Positions 1 to 13,185 of a stretch of 64,000 nucleotides of DNA are shown here, one piece after another; position 1 is the first letter of the stretch, and each line of letters starts with the position of its first letter. The notes under the pieces were generated by a model. It did not search any database and was not told the DNA's origin. It saw only the letters and a program-made list of their open reading frames with translations. Source of the DNA: Neocallimastix lanati (nom. inval.) (Eukaryota > Neocallimastigomycota > Neocallimastigomycetes > Neocallimastigales > Neocallimastigaceae); NCBI GenBank assembly GCA_016946835.1, contig JACVTC010000058.1, positions 930,001 to 994,000 on the forward strand, in the 5' to 3' direction. A program made the translations under genes and the position numbers.

Positions 1-1256
1 CTTTCTTCAGATCTTTCCTTCTTTTCGCCATTTCTTGATAATGAACGGTAACGACTTTCACGTGTACTTCTTGAAAGAGAACGATGTCTTCTTTCTTCAC
101 TCTTTTCAGAGATTTCAAGATTATTTGATTTTAATATATTTCTATATTCATTATAATCGCATTCAATAGGAGAAACTAAATCATATTGATTATACACAAA
201 AGAATTCTTATCATCATCTTCATGTAAACTATAATTACTCTTTTTATCATAATCAATACTTCTTGGAGTTGGTAGATTATAAATATTGTAAGCTTCCTTT
301 TTTGGTGAATCAAAGAAAAAGAATTTTTCATCCTTCGCAGGACTAATAACCATACTTCTTGGTAATGTATTACTTCTATTTCTTTTATTTTCAACTTTTT
401 TAACTTTAATATTTCTTGGCAAGGAATAGCTACGAGCCTTATATTGATTCTCATAATCGTTATAGAATGAGAATTCCTCACTGTCATCAATATTTTTTCT
501 TGAAGGGCCAATACTACTACTTCTTTTTCTAGTTAAATTTATTGAATTTCTTGTATTTTTAAGTGATACTCTTTTCTTTACTCCGGTTTTATTTGAATGA
601 CCATAACTACTTGATGATGATAAACTTTCATTTGATGAATTAGAATGTTTAAATAAAACACTTTTGGAAATATCAATTACATTATTAAAAGGTTTATCTG
701 GTATGATAATAGGTGATTCACTAGGATTAAATATTAAGTCGTTATTGTAGTATTTATTATATAATTTATCATTCTTATTATTTGTTATTCTGTTTTTATT
801 ATCATTCTCATTCCTATCATCATCATTAAATTTAGTATTTAAATCTTTGTAATCTTGAGAGTTAAGAACACTTAATGTGACACTTTCATTATAATTATCT
901 TCATATTGATTAATTTCTCTTCTTTCTTTTGGATAATCTTCTTCATATTTAGAATTTAATTCAATATTACTATTTAGATATATCTTTTGATTATTCATTG
1001 TTGAAGATGTAGAGGAATTTGAAGGGGTTTGACCTAATGTATATACTGAAGGATACGAACTTGACAATGAGCCATCATTTTTATTGGATAAAGGTTTTAT
1101 TGCTATTGGTTTAACATAAGACATTTCATATTGTTTTTCAGATTTACTGTGGCTATTACTTTTATTTCTAGTATGTACAACAATACTAACTGGAACTTTA
1201 CTTGAAATTCTTTTTGGGAATTTCTGTACATTTCTTTCGTAAGAATCAGAACTCAT
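1..1256 (-). CDS. Ser/Asn/Lys-rich protein with tandem 14-3-3-like motifs (C-terminus outside window)
   Basis: An open frame starts at ATG 1256 (MSSDSYERNVQKF) and runs without a stop to the left edge, so at least 418 residues are present and the C-terminus is missing. I do not recognise the family. The protein is low in complexity, rich in Ser, Asn, Lys and Tyr, and has no visible membrane segment or catalytic motif. Basic patches alternate with acidic ones. Two closely spaced segments, RSYSLP (about residues 275-280) and RSNTLP (about 294-299), each followed by a basic residue, match the textbook mode-1 14-3-3 consensus RSx(S/T)xP. The last visible 30 residues carry Arg-Ser repeats (RSLSRS, RSLSRN). 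I infer a phosphoregulated cytoplasmic or cytoskeletal scaffold, without proof. The absence of stops over 1.25 kb of otherwise stop-rich A+T DNA is the main evidence that it is a gene. Confidence 0.75.
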   Translation of the reverse strand, partial: MSSDSYERNVQKFPKRISSKVPVSIVVHTRNKSNSHSKSEKQYEMSYVKPIAIKPLSNKNDGSLSSSYPSVYTLGQTPSNSSTSSTMNNQKIYLNSNIELNSKYEEDYPKERREINQYEDNYNESVTLSVLNSQDYKDLNTKFNDDDRNENDNKNRITNNKNDKLYNKYYNNDLIFNPSESPIIIPDKPFNNVIDISKSVLFKHSNSSNESLSSSSSYGHSNKTGVKKRVSLKNTRNSINLTRKRSSSIGPSRKNIDDSEEFSFYNDYENQYKARSYSLPRNIKVKKVENKRNRSNTLPRSMVISPAKDEKFFFFDSPKKEAYNIYNLPTPRSIDYDKKSNYSLHEDDDKNSFVYNQYDLVSPIECDYNEYRNILKSNNLEISEKSEERRHRSLSRSTRESRYRSLSRNGEKKERSEE

Positions 1257-1411
1257 GATATGAATATTAACTACAAAATTACTACTAAAAAAAATATTGA
1301 TATAATAGAATTAAAGATAATTTTTGATATGCAAATAGCGTTGGAAGATTAATAAAAAAAAATAGTATTAATTATGCTTTAATTTTTCATAAATCATATA
1401 AACAAGATTAA

Positions 1412-1541
1412 TTTATTTTTATTTTCTAATTTTTAGTATTAGTCATTTAAAATATTTTTTTTTTTTAAAAAAAAATTTATTTTTATTTTCTAATTTTTAG
1501 TATTAGTCATTTAAAATATTTTTTTTTTTTTAAAAAAAAAT
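1412..1541. repeat. Two-copy tandem duplication, 64 bp unit
   Basis: A 64 bp unit containing ATTTTCTAATTTTTAGTATT followed by AGTCATTTAAAATA and a T-run/A-run pair starts at 1412 and again at 1476. The copies are almost identical, so the duplication is recent. It lies 156-285 bp upstream of the ATG at 1256, in the probable promoter of that gene. Confidence 0.85.
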
Positions 1542-1780
1542 AATATATTTCAAATATTAGTTTTACTTGTTTAATAATAATTATTACTGTTTTTTAATTT
1601 TATTATTTTTATTATTATATGAATTTCTTAATTAATAACAACATATGATTAATTTAATTTTTTTAAATTCTTTCTTTTTTTTTTTTTTTTTAGGGTTATT
1701 TTTATTTTTATCTTTTTAACTAAATGTATTTTTTATTTTCTTTTATATTTTTATTTGTGCGTTTTATTATTATTATTATT

Positions 1781-1833
1781 ATTAATTATTAATTATTAAT
1801 TATTAATTATTAATTATTAATTATTAATTATTA
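1781..1833. repeat. Heptamer tandem repeat (ATTAATT)n
   Basis: About seven uninterrupted copies of the 7-mer ATTAATT follow a short ATT run. Confidence 0.85.
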
Positions 1834-4800
1834 ACTTTTAAATAAAATGACATATGAATAAGTGATTTTATTTAAATTATTTTTTTTTTTTTTTTTTAGT
1901 AAACTTTTGTTTTACGAAATATTTAAAAATACTTTTATATATTGAATGTATTTATTAAATTATTATTATTTATATAATATTATTTTCTGTAATTATTTTT
2001 TATTTATTATTATTATTATTAATATTAATTATTTTTTTTTTATCATTTTATATATTTAATTAAACAAATATATAATTTATATTACATGTATTTATAAATT
2101 ATTATTTTATAACTTTACTATTGCAAATTGTTTTATACAAAATAAAATTTTTTATATAGTATATTATAAATATTTCTAAATTATCATGAACTAAGAAACT
2201 GTTTTAAAATGAATTAAAATAAAGTGTTCGATAAAAAAACAATAGTTTTATTTATTATTAGTTATTTAATTAAATATTATTAACATAAAATGATAAAATT
2301 TATAAAATTTATAAAGTCTTAAAATTGAAAAAAGTTGATTTTATAAAATAAAATATATTCATTTAAGATATTTAAATGTGAATAATAATTTTTAATATAA
2401 TTTTTATAATACTACTTTATATATATAGTTTTTTTTTTTTTTTTTTTTTTTTTCTAATAAAGATTATTTTGGTATTGTTTCATTTTTTAATTTTTAATTT
2501 TAATTTTTTTTTTTTTTTTTTACTTTTATTTTTTTCGTTTATCCATATTTTTTTTCTTTTAAATAATATAATAAATATATTTTTTGTTATTATAAGAAAA
2601 AAAAATATTTTAAAAAAAAACAGAAATACGAAAAATTAAATATGTTATATAAATAAAAAAAAATAATGAAAATTTTAAGGAAAAAAACAATATTTATATA
2701 GTTTTTAAAATTTTTTTAAAACTATATTAAAATTAAATTTATTTTTCAAAATTTTAAATATTTTTCATTTTTTTTTTATTTATATATTATTTATTACTAT
2801 TTATTATTAATTCATTTTTTTTATTATTTATTATTTATTTATTATTTATTATTTAATTATTTATTATCTATTATTAAAATTAATATAATTAAAAAAAAGT
2901 AACAAATATAACCTGAAATGATTTTAATTCTGCCTAAATTTAAGTATTAAAGATAAATTAAAATAATAATGAAAATAATTTTAAAATAAAATATGTTTTT
3001 TCAATAAATTATTAAAAAGTTATTTAAAGTATTATTATTTTATTTAAATAATAAAATTTTAATGTTTTAAATTAATAAAAAAAAATTAATTATATACATT
3101 ATATATTATATATATAATTATTTAATATATTAATATAAAATAAAATATATCATTTAATTTAATACTGTATTATATTACAAAAAATGTTTTTTTTTAAAAA
3201 AAAAAAAAATTAAAATTAAAAAGAATAAAACTATTTAATCAATATATAATATAACAATTAATTATAGTATATATATTATATTTTAAATTATAAATCTAAT
3301 ATATGTCACATTATATTTTATTATGTATCTGTTATATGTGAAGTCTATATAGTATCAATAAACCGCATGTCATAAAAGAAAAAATAAAGACAATTTTATA
3401 TTAAGATTTTTAAGTATAAAAATTCAAACATTATTTTCTTATTGAATATATTATTTTTAACATTTTAATATGTCATATTTTATGTTTCACAATATATTAT
3501 AACATATTGATTTTATATTAAAATAAATATAAATTTTCTAAAGTAATATTACCATATATAATCATAAATTAAAAAATATTATATATATATTAAAAATTAT
3601 TCATGTTACTATATTTTAAAGTTTTTGATTGAATATTTATATATATTAATTAATTTAAATAGTTGATATATATTTATTTCATCCATAACCTTTTTTTTTT
3701 AAATAAAACTAATAATTAGGTTTTGAGATTTATACTTAAAGTATTTTAATAATTAACCTTTACTCTCAATAATTTTTCAATATATTTAGAGTGTAATAAA
3801 AAGTCAATAGTTGACATTAAAATTTATATTGGTATCATAATAATTTATAGATTAATTTTGACTATAAAAAATAATTTTGATTAAATACAATAAGAAATGT
3901 ATAAATCCATATATATTTATAGTTATTGTAATACAACGTAACACATGTAATGTAAAACAAAAAGAGTTTATTTAAAATAATAAAAAGTTTATTTTTAATA
4001 CAATATTTATAAAAGTTATTCTCAATATGAAAATATTATTAATTAAAGTTTCTATCATATAATAATTATTCGATATCCTATCCACCTATTATCCACAAAA
4101 GGAAAATAATTTTAATTTTTTTCTAAGATCTTTTTTTTTTTATTATTATTCATTTGCTATTTTTTTTTTATTATGATGACTCAGAAAAAAAAATAATAGT
4201 AAATGGACAAAAAAAAAGTAACCATAGTTTTCACATCATTAAACACCATCTAATATCCGTTTTATATATATATATAAACCATAAAGAAACAGTCATATTA
4301 TTTTTAAATATAAATTTTATTTTTAAATTTTAATATAGTTACTATATATGTATATTTAAATATTTATTTAAAAGTGATATAGAATTGTATCATTCTATTA
4401 TGATAAATAGATAGTTATTATAAATAAATATAGTCTGTTTTATAATAATAATATTAAATTATTATTTTAATTTCTATAATTTTTTTATTGTAAATCAATA
4501 TAATTCTATAACTTATGTTGCTTTTACCATAATCTATAATAATTGTGGGTTTAAATATAAAATTTATAATGATTATTATTAATATGAAACATTATGATAT
4601 ATAATAAATAAATTATAAAATAAAAATAAAATAGTTCAGTAGTATTAATAATAATTGAAATATATATTTATATGTAATTACAGTTTATTACAATATAAAT
4701 AGTAAAAAAGTTAATAATTATTTATTAATTTTTTTTTTTTTTTTTATATTTGTCGTTATTTTTTTATCATTAGATGTGTTATACTTTTTTTTTTCCTTCT

Positions 4801-5156
4801 AGCATTTAAACTTTTCGATTAAATATATTAATGCATAATAAATTCTAAATTTTTTATGTTAAAAAATTATATACTGTAGTCAATAATTTATATCTTACAT
4901 AAATATAGATACATATGAAAGATATATTTTTTTAAAAATAAAAAAAAATATTTATATCTTGTATTATAATATTAAAATAGTATAATATAAAATATATTAT
5001 TGCTATCATTGAAATGATTATAAACTTTGAAAATGAATATTCTAATTGATCTCTTTTTTTTTATTATTATTATTATAATTATTATTGAATAGACATTTTA
5101 ATATATAATTTTTTAATAAATAAATAAAAAATAAATAAAATAAATAAATAGATAAA

Positions 5157-5199
<43 letters not shown>

Positions 5200-6362
5200 A
5201 TTCATAACAATATTAACCAAATTTGATAATCTTAAAAATTATATTTTATTTGTATAATATATAAACTTTCTGTAAATACTTTATTTAATAACATAAATTC
5301 AATAATTATTTTAATTATTATTTTAATTTTTTTTTTTTTTTTTGTTGTTGTTATTAATAAATAATGAATAATAAATTAAATCTATCCATATAATATCTAT
5401 AGAATTATTTTTTTTTTTATAGATATATTTAAAAGAAGTAAAGAAATAAATGAAAAAATTAATCCACGAATAAATTTATTGTATGCATTCTATTTAATAC
5501 TTTTTTGTATATATTATGTTTCATGTATCATTCGAAATTAATATTACGTAACATTTAATAGCTTGTCACAGAAATAAATAACTAGTTAAAATGAATAATT
5601 AAGTAATGAATATTGTATGTTAATAATCGATATAACAATGTTAAATACCAAAAAAGTAATAACAACAAATTATATATATAAAACTAAATAAACGTCGCAT
5701 TACATAATTAATTATTTAATATTTGTAGATTTCAATAATTAATAATTATATAAATAAATAAAAATAACTAAATATAAAGTGATTTAATAATTATTCCTTA
5801 TAGAATTCAACGTATTCAATACTATTTAATTAAAAATTTATATTTTTTTTTTTATCTTTTTAATATTATTTATTAATTTATTTAATGATTTTAATGATTC
5901 ATTTAAATTTAAATATAATTAGTAAAAATAAATAAATAAATAAAAATTATTAACACTCATCCATAAAATACAAAAAAAAAAAAGGAAAATTAATATATCT
6001 AAATTTATATTATATTTATATTTAAATTGTTAATTTTAATTACTTTTTATTTTTTATGTTTATATTTTTTTTTTCCATTTATGAAGTTTCTATTTAAAAG
6101 ATAAATTAATTAATAAATTAATATATAAATTTATACATTATAAAAATTAATTATTGTAAAATAAGCTTAGTACAATATTACTATTTATGTTTATATAAAT
6201 ATATATAACATCTATCTATTTATATATAGGTATAAATTTGAAATAATGATTCATCTGTTTTTATTCACCAATGCTAAGAGTAAAAAAAAATTAAATGATG
6301 CAATGAATATAATAATAATAATAATATATCTACAAAAATTTTATCTTTATATTGATTTTGTT

Positions 6363-6746
<384 letters not shown>

Positions 6747-7791
6747 TGAACTTCAAAAAATATATATATATCTATCATAATATATATAAATAAAAGATAA
6801 AAAAGTGTATTACCAAAAAAAAAAAAAAAAAAAAAAAAAATAATAATAATAATATTAATAAATAAATAAATTGAAATTGTCAATTTTAATAAATAGAGCA
6901 ATCCATAATAGCAGAAAAGTAATAAAAATATTTATAAGGATAAATTAAATATTCGGTTGATTAAAATACCACTTTAAGTTTAATTAAGTATTAACGATTA
7001 ATTAAAAGAAATAAAAATTTATTTATTTATTTATTTATTTATTTATTTCACATAATTTTTATTTAATTTTTATTTTATTGATATAATTATTTATTTTTAA
7101 ATAATATCATTGACAATAATAAAAACTTTTATAACATTTATAATTATATATTTCAATTAATTACATGACATATTTTATCTCTACAAAGAAAAAAAAATCA
7201 AAAATTTCTTTTTACCATTAAATTATTGTTTAATTGGTTATATTAATTAAATTTAAATTTATTTTATTTTATTAATACTTTACTCTTCTTATATACTTCA
7301 CTTTTATTTTTATTTTTATTTGTATTTATTTATATTAATACTTTACTATTTTATACTACACTATTTATTTTATTTTATTTTAGTTATTTTAGTTATTTTC
7401 TATTCTTTTATCTTTATATATATATATATATAAATTCTTTTTTTCTATCTTTTACATAATTATTAAAATATATAATATATATATTTAATAAAAAATAAAG
7501 ATAATTAATATTTTTTCCTTTTTATAAATTAAAGATAAAATTTACTAAATTCTTTTTTACATTTAATTTAATTTAATTTTTTTTTTTTTTTTTTTTTTTT
7601 AAATTATTAAAAAAAGCTTTTAATATTAATGATTATATCATTGAATCATTTTATCAATATCAATTATCATCAATATAACATTTTTATTAATACTATAATT
7701 TAATTAAATTATAGACTTTTTTTTCCATTAATATAAAATAAAACAAAATTTTTATTTTTTTTCCCATAAATATAAAATAATTAAAGCATTA

Positions 7792-7826
<35 letters not shown>

Positions 7827-8753
7827 AACTACTACTACTACTGTGATTATTTATTGTTTTTATTATTAATATTTTAATTATAAATAATTTTATTATTTTA
7901 ATTAAATATATATATATCAAACCATAAATGAATATTTTTTTAATTTTTAAAGTTTATGTAGTGGTTGGTCAAATAATGGATAATTTCATTTATTTTAACC
8001 AATATATTCTAGATACTAAATTCATGTAACAACAGAGATTATTCTAACAGAAAAAAGCCTTAATAGTATTAAATAATAAAATATTAATCATTTTGAATAT
8101 TATAAAAAATGATTAATAATTTATTTAATATAATTTAAAACATCATTAGTATTTATACGTTTTTTTTTTGTTATTTATTTATTATTATATATTTATTTTT
8201 TTTCCTATTAAATTATAATAATATTTTTATTTTTTTATATTTTATTATATTTTATAATTAATATATTTAATAATTTATATTTTTATAATTTATATTTTTA
8301 TAATTATATTTTAAAACTTAAATTTATAGTGTTTTATTATTTGTAATATTATTATGATATTATAAATTAAAGAAAAAAAAAATATAGTAATGATAGGAGC
8401 ATAATAGTAATATTATTTTAACTTTAATATTTATGTATTCTAATTAATAATTAAAATATTTCTGCATTAATTGTTAATTTCTAATTTTTATATAATATTA
8501 TTTCTATAACTACAAAATATTATTACTATTTACTTTTATTTAATACTTTTTTTTTATAATGCATGATTTATCAAGAGCTATATACTTTATGTAAAGGAGT
8601 TCTGTAAATTATAAAAAAAATAATTTTATAATATTAATCACATGGATGCAGATTAGTATAGTATATAGTTCCTAATTTTTGGGATATTATTAACAGTAAT
8701 TTTAAAATACATTAAATCCACACACCTAACTTTTATATCATTGAAATTACGGA
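6747..8753. other. A+T-rich spacer without genes
   Basis: No coding signal is seen on either strand. It contains a perfect 22 bp palindrome at 7693-7714 (CTATAATTTAA and its complement) and short TTTA and ATT runs. Confidence 0.75.
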
Positions 8754-8875
<122 letters not shown>

Positions 8876-9489
8876 TTATTATTACACTATTAATTGTCAA
8901 TTGTAGATTATTAAAAAAAAATTTATTTTAAAATAATTTAAATTATATATATAAATTAAAGGATAAAAAAAAACATAAATAATAATTTTTATTATTGTAT
9001 TTATCATATAATATAAGGAAAACGTGTTACTTAATAACGGTATATTTAATTAAGAATGTCAAATAAAAAAAATAAAAAAAAAAAAAAAAAAACTTTATAA
9101 TAAAGTTTTTTTTATTTGATATTATTATAAATTGGAAAGAGTTTCATGCTAACCTTATATATTAAAAATCTTTAATATATTGGGTAATTTCAAAAATAAT
9201 TTAATGTTACACATGTATTTATCAAACAGAGAATCTATATAATAAATAAATAAATAAATTTAAACTATAATTATTAATGTTACATATTAATTATAAATAA
9301 AAAAAAAAAAACACACAAATAAAAAATATATATATATAAATTTTAGACTAGAAAAAGAATATATTTTCATATTTTCAATGTTTCATTCATGATACATTTA
9401 TACATTAAGTATACTTTAAATATATTAGTTTTGAATTAAAATATATTAATAAATAGAGTGTTAAATAAAAATGTAAATGGTATATAAAT
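8876..9489. other. A+T-rich spacer with nested palindrome
   Basis: No gene is seen. At 9059-9119 a nested inverted repeat is present. The outer arms are 14 bp each (TCAAATAAAAAAAA at 9059-9072, its complement at 9106-9119), with an inner ACTTTAT-A-ATAAAGT hairpin. Confidence 0.75.
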
Positions 9490-10760
9490 AAAAAATAAAA
9501 TAAAATAAATAGTAAAATATTAAATAAGAAAGTACAGATTAAATAAAATAAAATAAAATAAAATAAATAGTAGAAATATGAATATAAAGTACAGATTTAA
9601 TAAAATAAAATAAAATAAAATAAAATAAATAGTAGAAATATGAATATAAAGTATAGATTTAATAAAATAAAATAAAATAAAATAAAATAAAATAAATAGT
9701 AGAAATATGAATATAAAGTATAGATTTAATAAAATAAAATAAAATAAAATAAAATAAAATAAAATAAATAGTAGAAATATGAATATAAAGTATAGATTTA
9801 ATAAAATAAAATAAAATAAAATAAAATAAAATAAAATAAAATAAAATAAAATAAAATAAAATAAAATAAAATAAAATAAAATAAAATAAAATAAAATAAA
9901 ATAAAATAAAATAAAATTAAATAAATAGTAGAATATAAATATAAGTACAGATTGAATAAAATAAAATAAAATAAAATAAAATAAAATAAAATAAAATAAA
10001 ATAAAATAAAATTAAATAAATAGTAGAATATAAATATAAGTACAGATTGAATAAAATAAAATAAAATAAAATAAAATAAAATAAAATAAAATTAAATAAA
10101 TAGTAGAATATAAATATAAGTACAGATTGAATAAAATAAAATAAAATAAAATAAAATAAAATAAAATAAAATTAAATAAATAGTAGAATATAAATATAAG
10201 TACAGATTGAATAAAATAAAATAAAATAAAATAAAATAAAATAAATAGTTGAAATATAAATATAAAGTACAGATTGAATAAAATAAAATAAAATAAAATA
10301 AATAGTTGAAATATAAATATAAAGTACAGATTGAATAAAATAAAATAAAATAAAATAAATAGTTGAAATATAAATATAAAGTACAGATTGAATAAAATAA
10401 AATAAAATAAAATAAATAGTTGAAATATAAATATAAAGTACAGATTGAATAAAATAAAATAAAATAAATAGTTGAAATATAAATATAAAGTACAGATTGA
10501 ATAAAATAAAATAAAATAAAATAAATAGTTGAAATATAAATATAAAGTACAGATTGAATAAAATAAAATAAAATAAAATAAATAGTTGAAATATAAATAT
10601 AAAGTACAGATTGAATAAAATAAAATAAAATAAATAGTTGAAATATAAATATAAAGTACAGATTGAATAAAATAAAATAAAATAAAATAAATAGTTGAAA
10701 TATAAATATAAAGTACAGATTGAATAAAATAAAATAAAATTAAAATAAAATTAAAATAAA
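9490..10760. repeat. Compound minisatellite: AAAAT runs with 18 spacer copies (plus-orientation arm)
   Basis: Runs of AAAAT (3 to about 30 units) alternate with a spacer of about 30 bp. I count 18 spacers in three ordered classes. Five type A come first (core AGTAGAAATATGAATATAAA, the first copy divergent), then four type B (AGTAGAATATAAATATAAG), then nine type C (AGTTGAAATATAAATATAAA). Each is followed by GTACAGATT or GTATAGATT. The period is about 54-80 bp. The reverse complement of type A appears in the array at 10981-11535, so the two arrays form a fold-back pair. Confidence 0.93.
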
Positions 10761-10980
10761 AAGAATTATTATGAATTCTTTTAAGTTATTATGGTGTTAC
10801 ATCCACAACTAAATCTTTGTAAAATTTATTATAAAGATTAAATAGTTTTTATAATTTTCATAGGAAGGGGAACAAATTTTAATATATCAAAGATTGGTTA
10901 TTTAATTCCTCTTTAAAAAGCGTAACCCCTATAATTAAAACGAATCCTTAAAAGGTGTAACATCACATTCTCTCTCTTTT
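10761..10980. other. Unique centre between the inverted minisatellite arms
   Basis: About 220 bp of more complex sequence with patches such as GGAAGGGGAAC and GCGTAACCCC. A TGTTACA-type 7-mer lies near each end. No open frame of useful length is present. Confidence 0.6.
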
Positions 10981-11535
10981 TTTATTTTATTTTATTTTAT
11001 TTTATTTTATTTTATTTTATTTTATTTTATTTTATTTTATTTTATTTTATTTTATTTTATTTTATTTTATTTTATTTTATTTTATTTTATTTTATTTTAT
11101 TTTATTTTATTTTATTTTATTTTATTTTATTTTATTTTATTTTATTTTATTTTATTTTATTTTATTTTATTTTATTTTATTAAATCTATACTTTATATTC
11201 ATATTTCTACTATTTATTTTATTTTATTTTATTTTATTTTATTTTATTTTATTTTATTTTATTTTATTTTATTTTATTTTATTTTATTTTATTTTATTTT
11301 ATTTTATTTATTTTATTTTATTTTATTTTATTTTATTTTATTTTATTTTATTTATTTTATTTTATTTTATTTTATTTTATTTTATTAAATCTATACTTTA
11401 TATTCATATTTCTACTATTTATTTTATTTTATTTTATTTTATTTTATTTTATTTTATTTTATTTTATTTTTATTTTATTTTATTTTATTTTATTTTATTT
11501 TATTTTATTTTATTTTATTTTATTTTATTTTAATT
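10981..11535. repeat. Compound minisatellite: ATTTT runs with two spacers (inverted arm)
   Basis: This is the reverse-complement counterpart of the array at 9490-10760. Long ATTTT runs are broken by two spacers (near 11180 and 11388) that read as the reverse complement of the type A spacer, in the GTATAGATT sub-variant. Confidence 0.92.
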
Positions 11536-11777
11536 GATTAAAGTTAAGATTTAATATATAGATTCATCAATACATCCAAAGCCATGTGATATGACAGATT
11601 CTAACATGTAAACTTCTCTATATTCTTCTTCATATTATCATAGCTATGATTTCATTTTTATAATCATTACTAACCCCTAATTACATCAATTTCAATGGTG
11701 TTTATTAGTTTTTTAAAAGTAAAATAATTACCAACAGACATAAGAGTTCCCTTCTATTCCAAAGGAATAAAATTTTA

Positions 11778-11820
<43 letters not shown>

Positions 11821-12739
11821 AAATTCTCTTCACCAACTTAAGAAATATTCTTTTATGTGATGAATAAAGAAAAAAAAAATAAAAATTGATGAAATAAAGA
11901 TGCATTGAATTGAAAATTAGATAGATAATAGTTTAATACTTTTTTATAATATAATATTTAATATCTATCTTATAACTAAAAGTTTTGTATATAATAAGTA
12001 AGACAATGAAAATATCGATCCTAAAAGTAAAAATATATAATATATATATTAACATTATTAAATCAGATTCATTGGAAATATTAATATAAGTATATCAACT
12101 TATATCATCAACTAAGATGGTATTACTTTTTTTTTTTTTTTTTTTTTGGTTTGTTTGAATGTTTTGTTTTATTTTGCTTTAATTCATCAACTTAAATGGT
12201 AATATTACTAATAGATTTTGTTATTATTATTATTATTATTTTTTTTTTAATTTATCAGCTAAAACAAAGTAATAGTTAGAAATAAAGAATAAAAAAAAAA
12301 AGAAAGAAAGAAAGAATATCTTTATATTTAGAATTATAAATTATAAATGTTTCAATTTTTTTATTGTGTGTGTTTATGTAAATATACTGTGTGTAAAAAA
12401 TTAATCATTTAAGGTAATAAGATAATCTTATTTATAAAAAAAATTGGTTATATGGTAATTATGATCTATAACATCAAATAATATAAAAGAAGAATGAACA
12501 TTAATAATTCCAATTTAAAGTTAATATAGATCTTTGTCTTATTAAAACTTATAATGACTAAGACAGTTTTTTTTTTTTATTTATGAAAATTTACTAATAT
12601 ACGAATAAACTATTATATTAATAGATTTTCTAAGATTAGATTCTAATTTAGATTTTAATATGTTGAAATTATCCCATATTGCTAATGATACAAAGAAAAA
12701 AACTTTTTTTTCTTTATTGTTGAGATAATTTTAATTTTT
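11536..12739. other. Spacer without recognisable gene
   Basis: Somewhat more complex sequence at 11560-11760, then A+T DNA with homopolymers (33 T around 11780-11812). No convincing coding frame. The short minus-strand frame here is mostly poly-Lys from a homopolymer. Confidence 0.65.
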
Positions 12740-13185
12740 TTTTTTTCAAGTTCATTAATGAACGTGAAGGGAGAAATATTTTTTTATATTAAATTAAAAA
12801 AAATATATATATATATATTTTTTTTTCTCTTTTTGTTCTTTAATGGACATGGACATGAAGAGTGAATCATTATTTTTTTTATTAAATTATATATATAATT
12901 TTTTTTCTAATTCTATAATAGGCATAAAAGGAGAAACATTACTTTTTGTTTTTAAAATTATATATATATATAAATTTTCCTTCATGTTCTTTAATAGGCA
13001 TGAAGGGTAAAATAATATTTTTTTTATTAAATTATATATATATATATATTTTCTAGTTCTTTAACTGGCATAATACGAGAAACATTATTATTTTTTTATT
13101 AAATTATATGCATATATATATATATATATTTTTTTTTTCTAGTTCTTTAATGGGCATTAAGGGAGAAACATTATTTTTTTAAATT
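12740..13185. repeat. Degenerate minisatellite, about 75-85 bp unit, six copies
   Basis: Six diverged units share a core like AGTTCTTTAATGGGCATGAA, then GGGAGAAACATTATT, then a T run, ATTAAATT and an AT dinucleotide run. Cores lie near 12746, 12833, 12908, 12985, 13055 and 13141. Confidence 0.85.
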
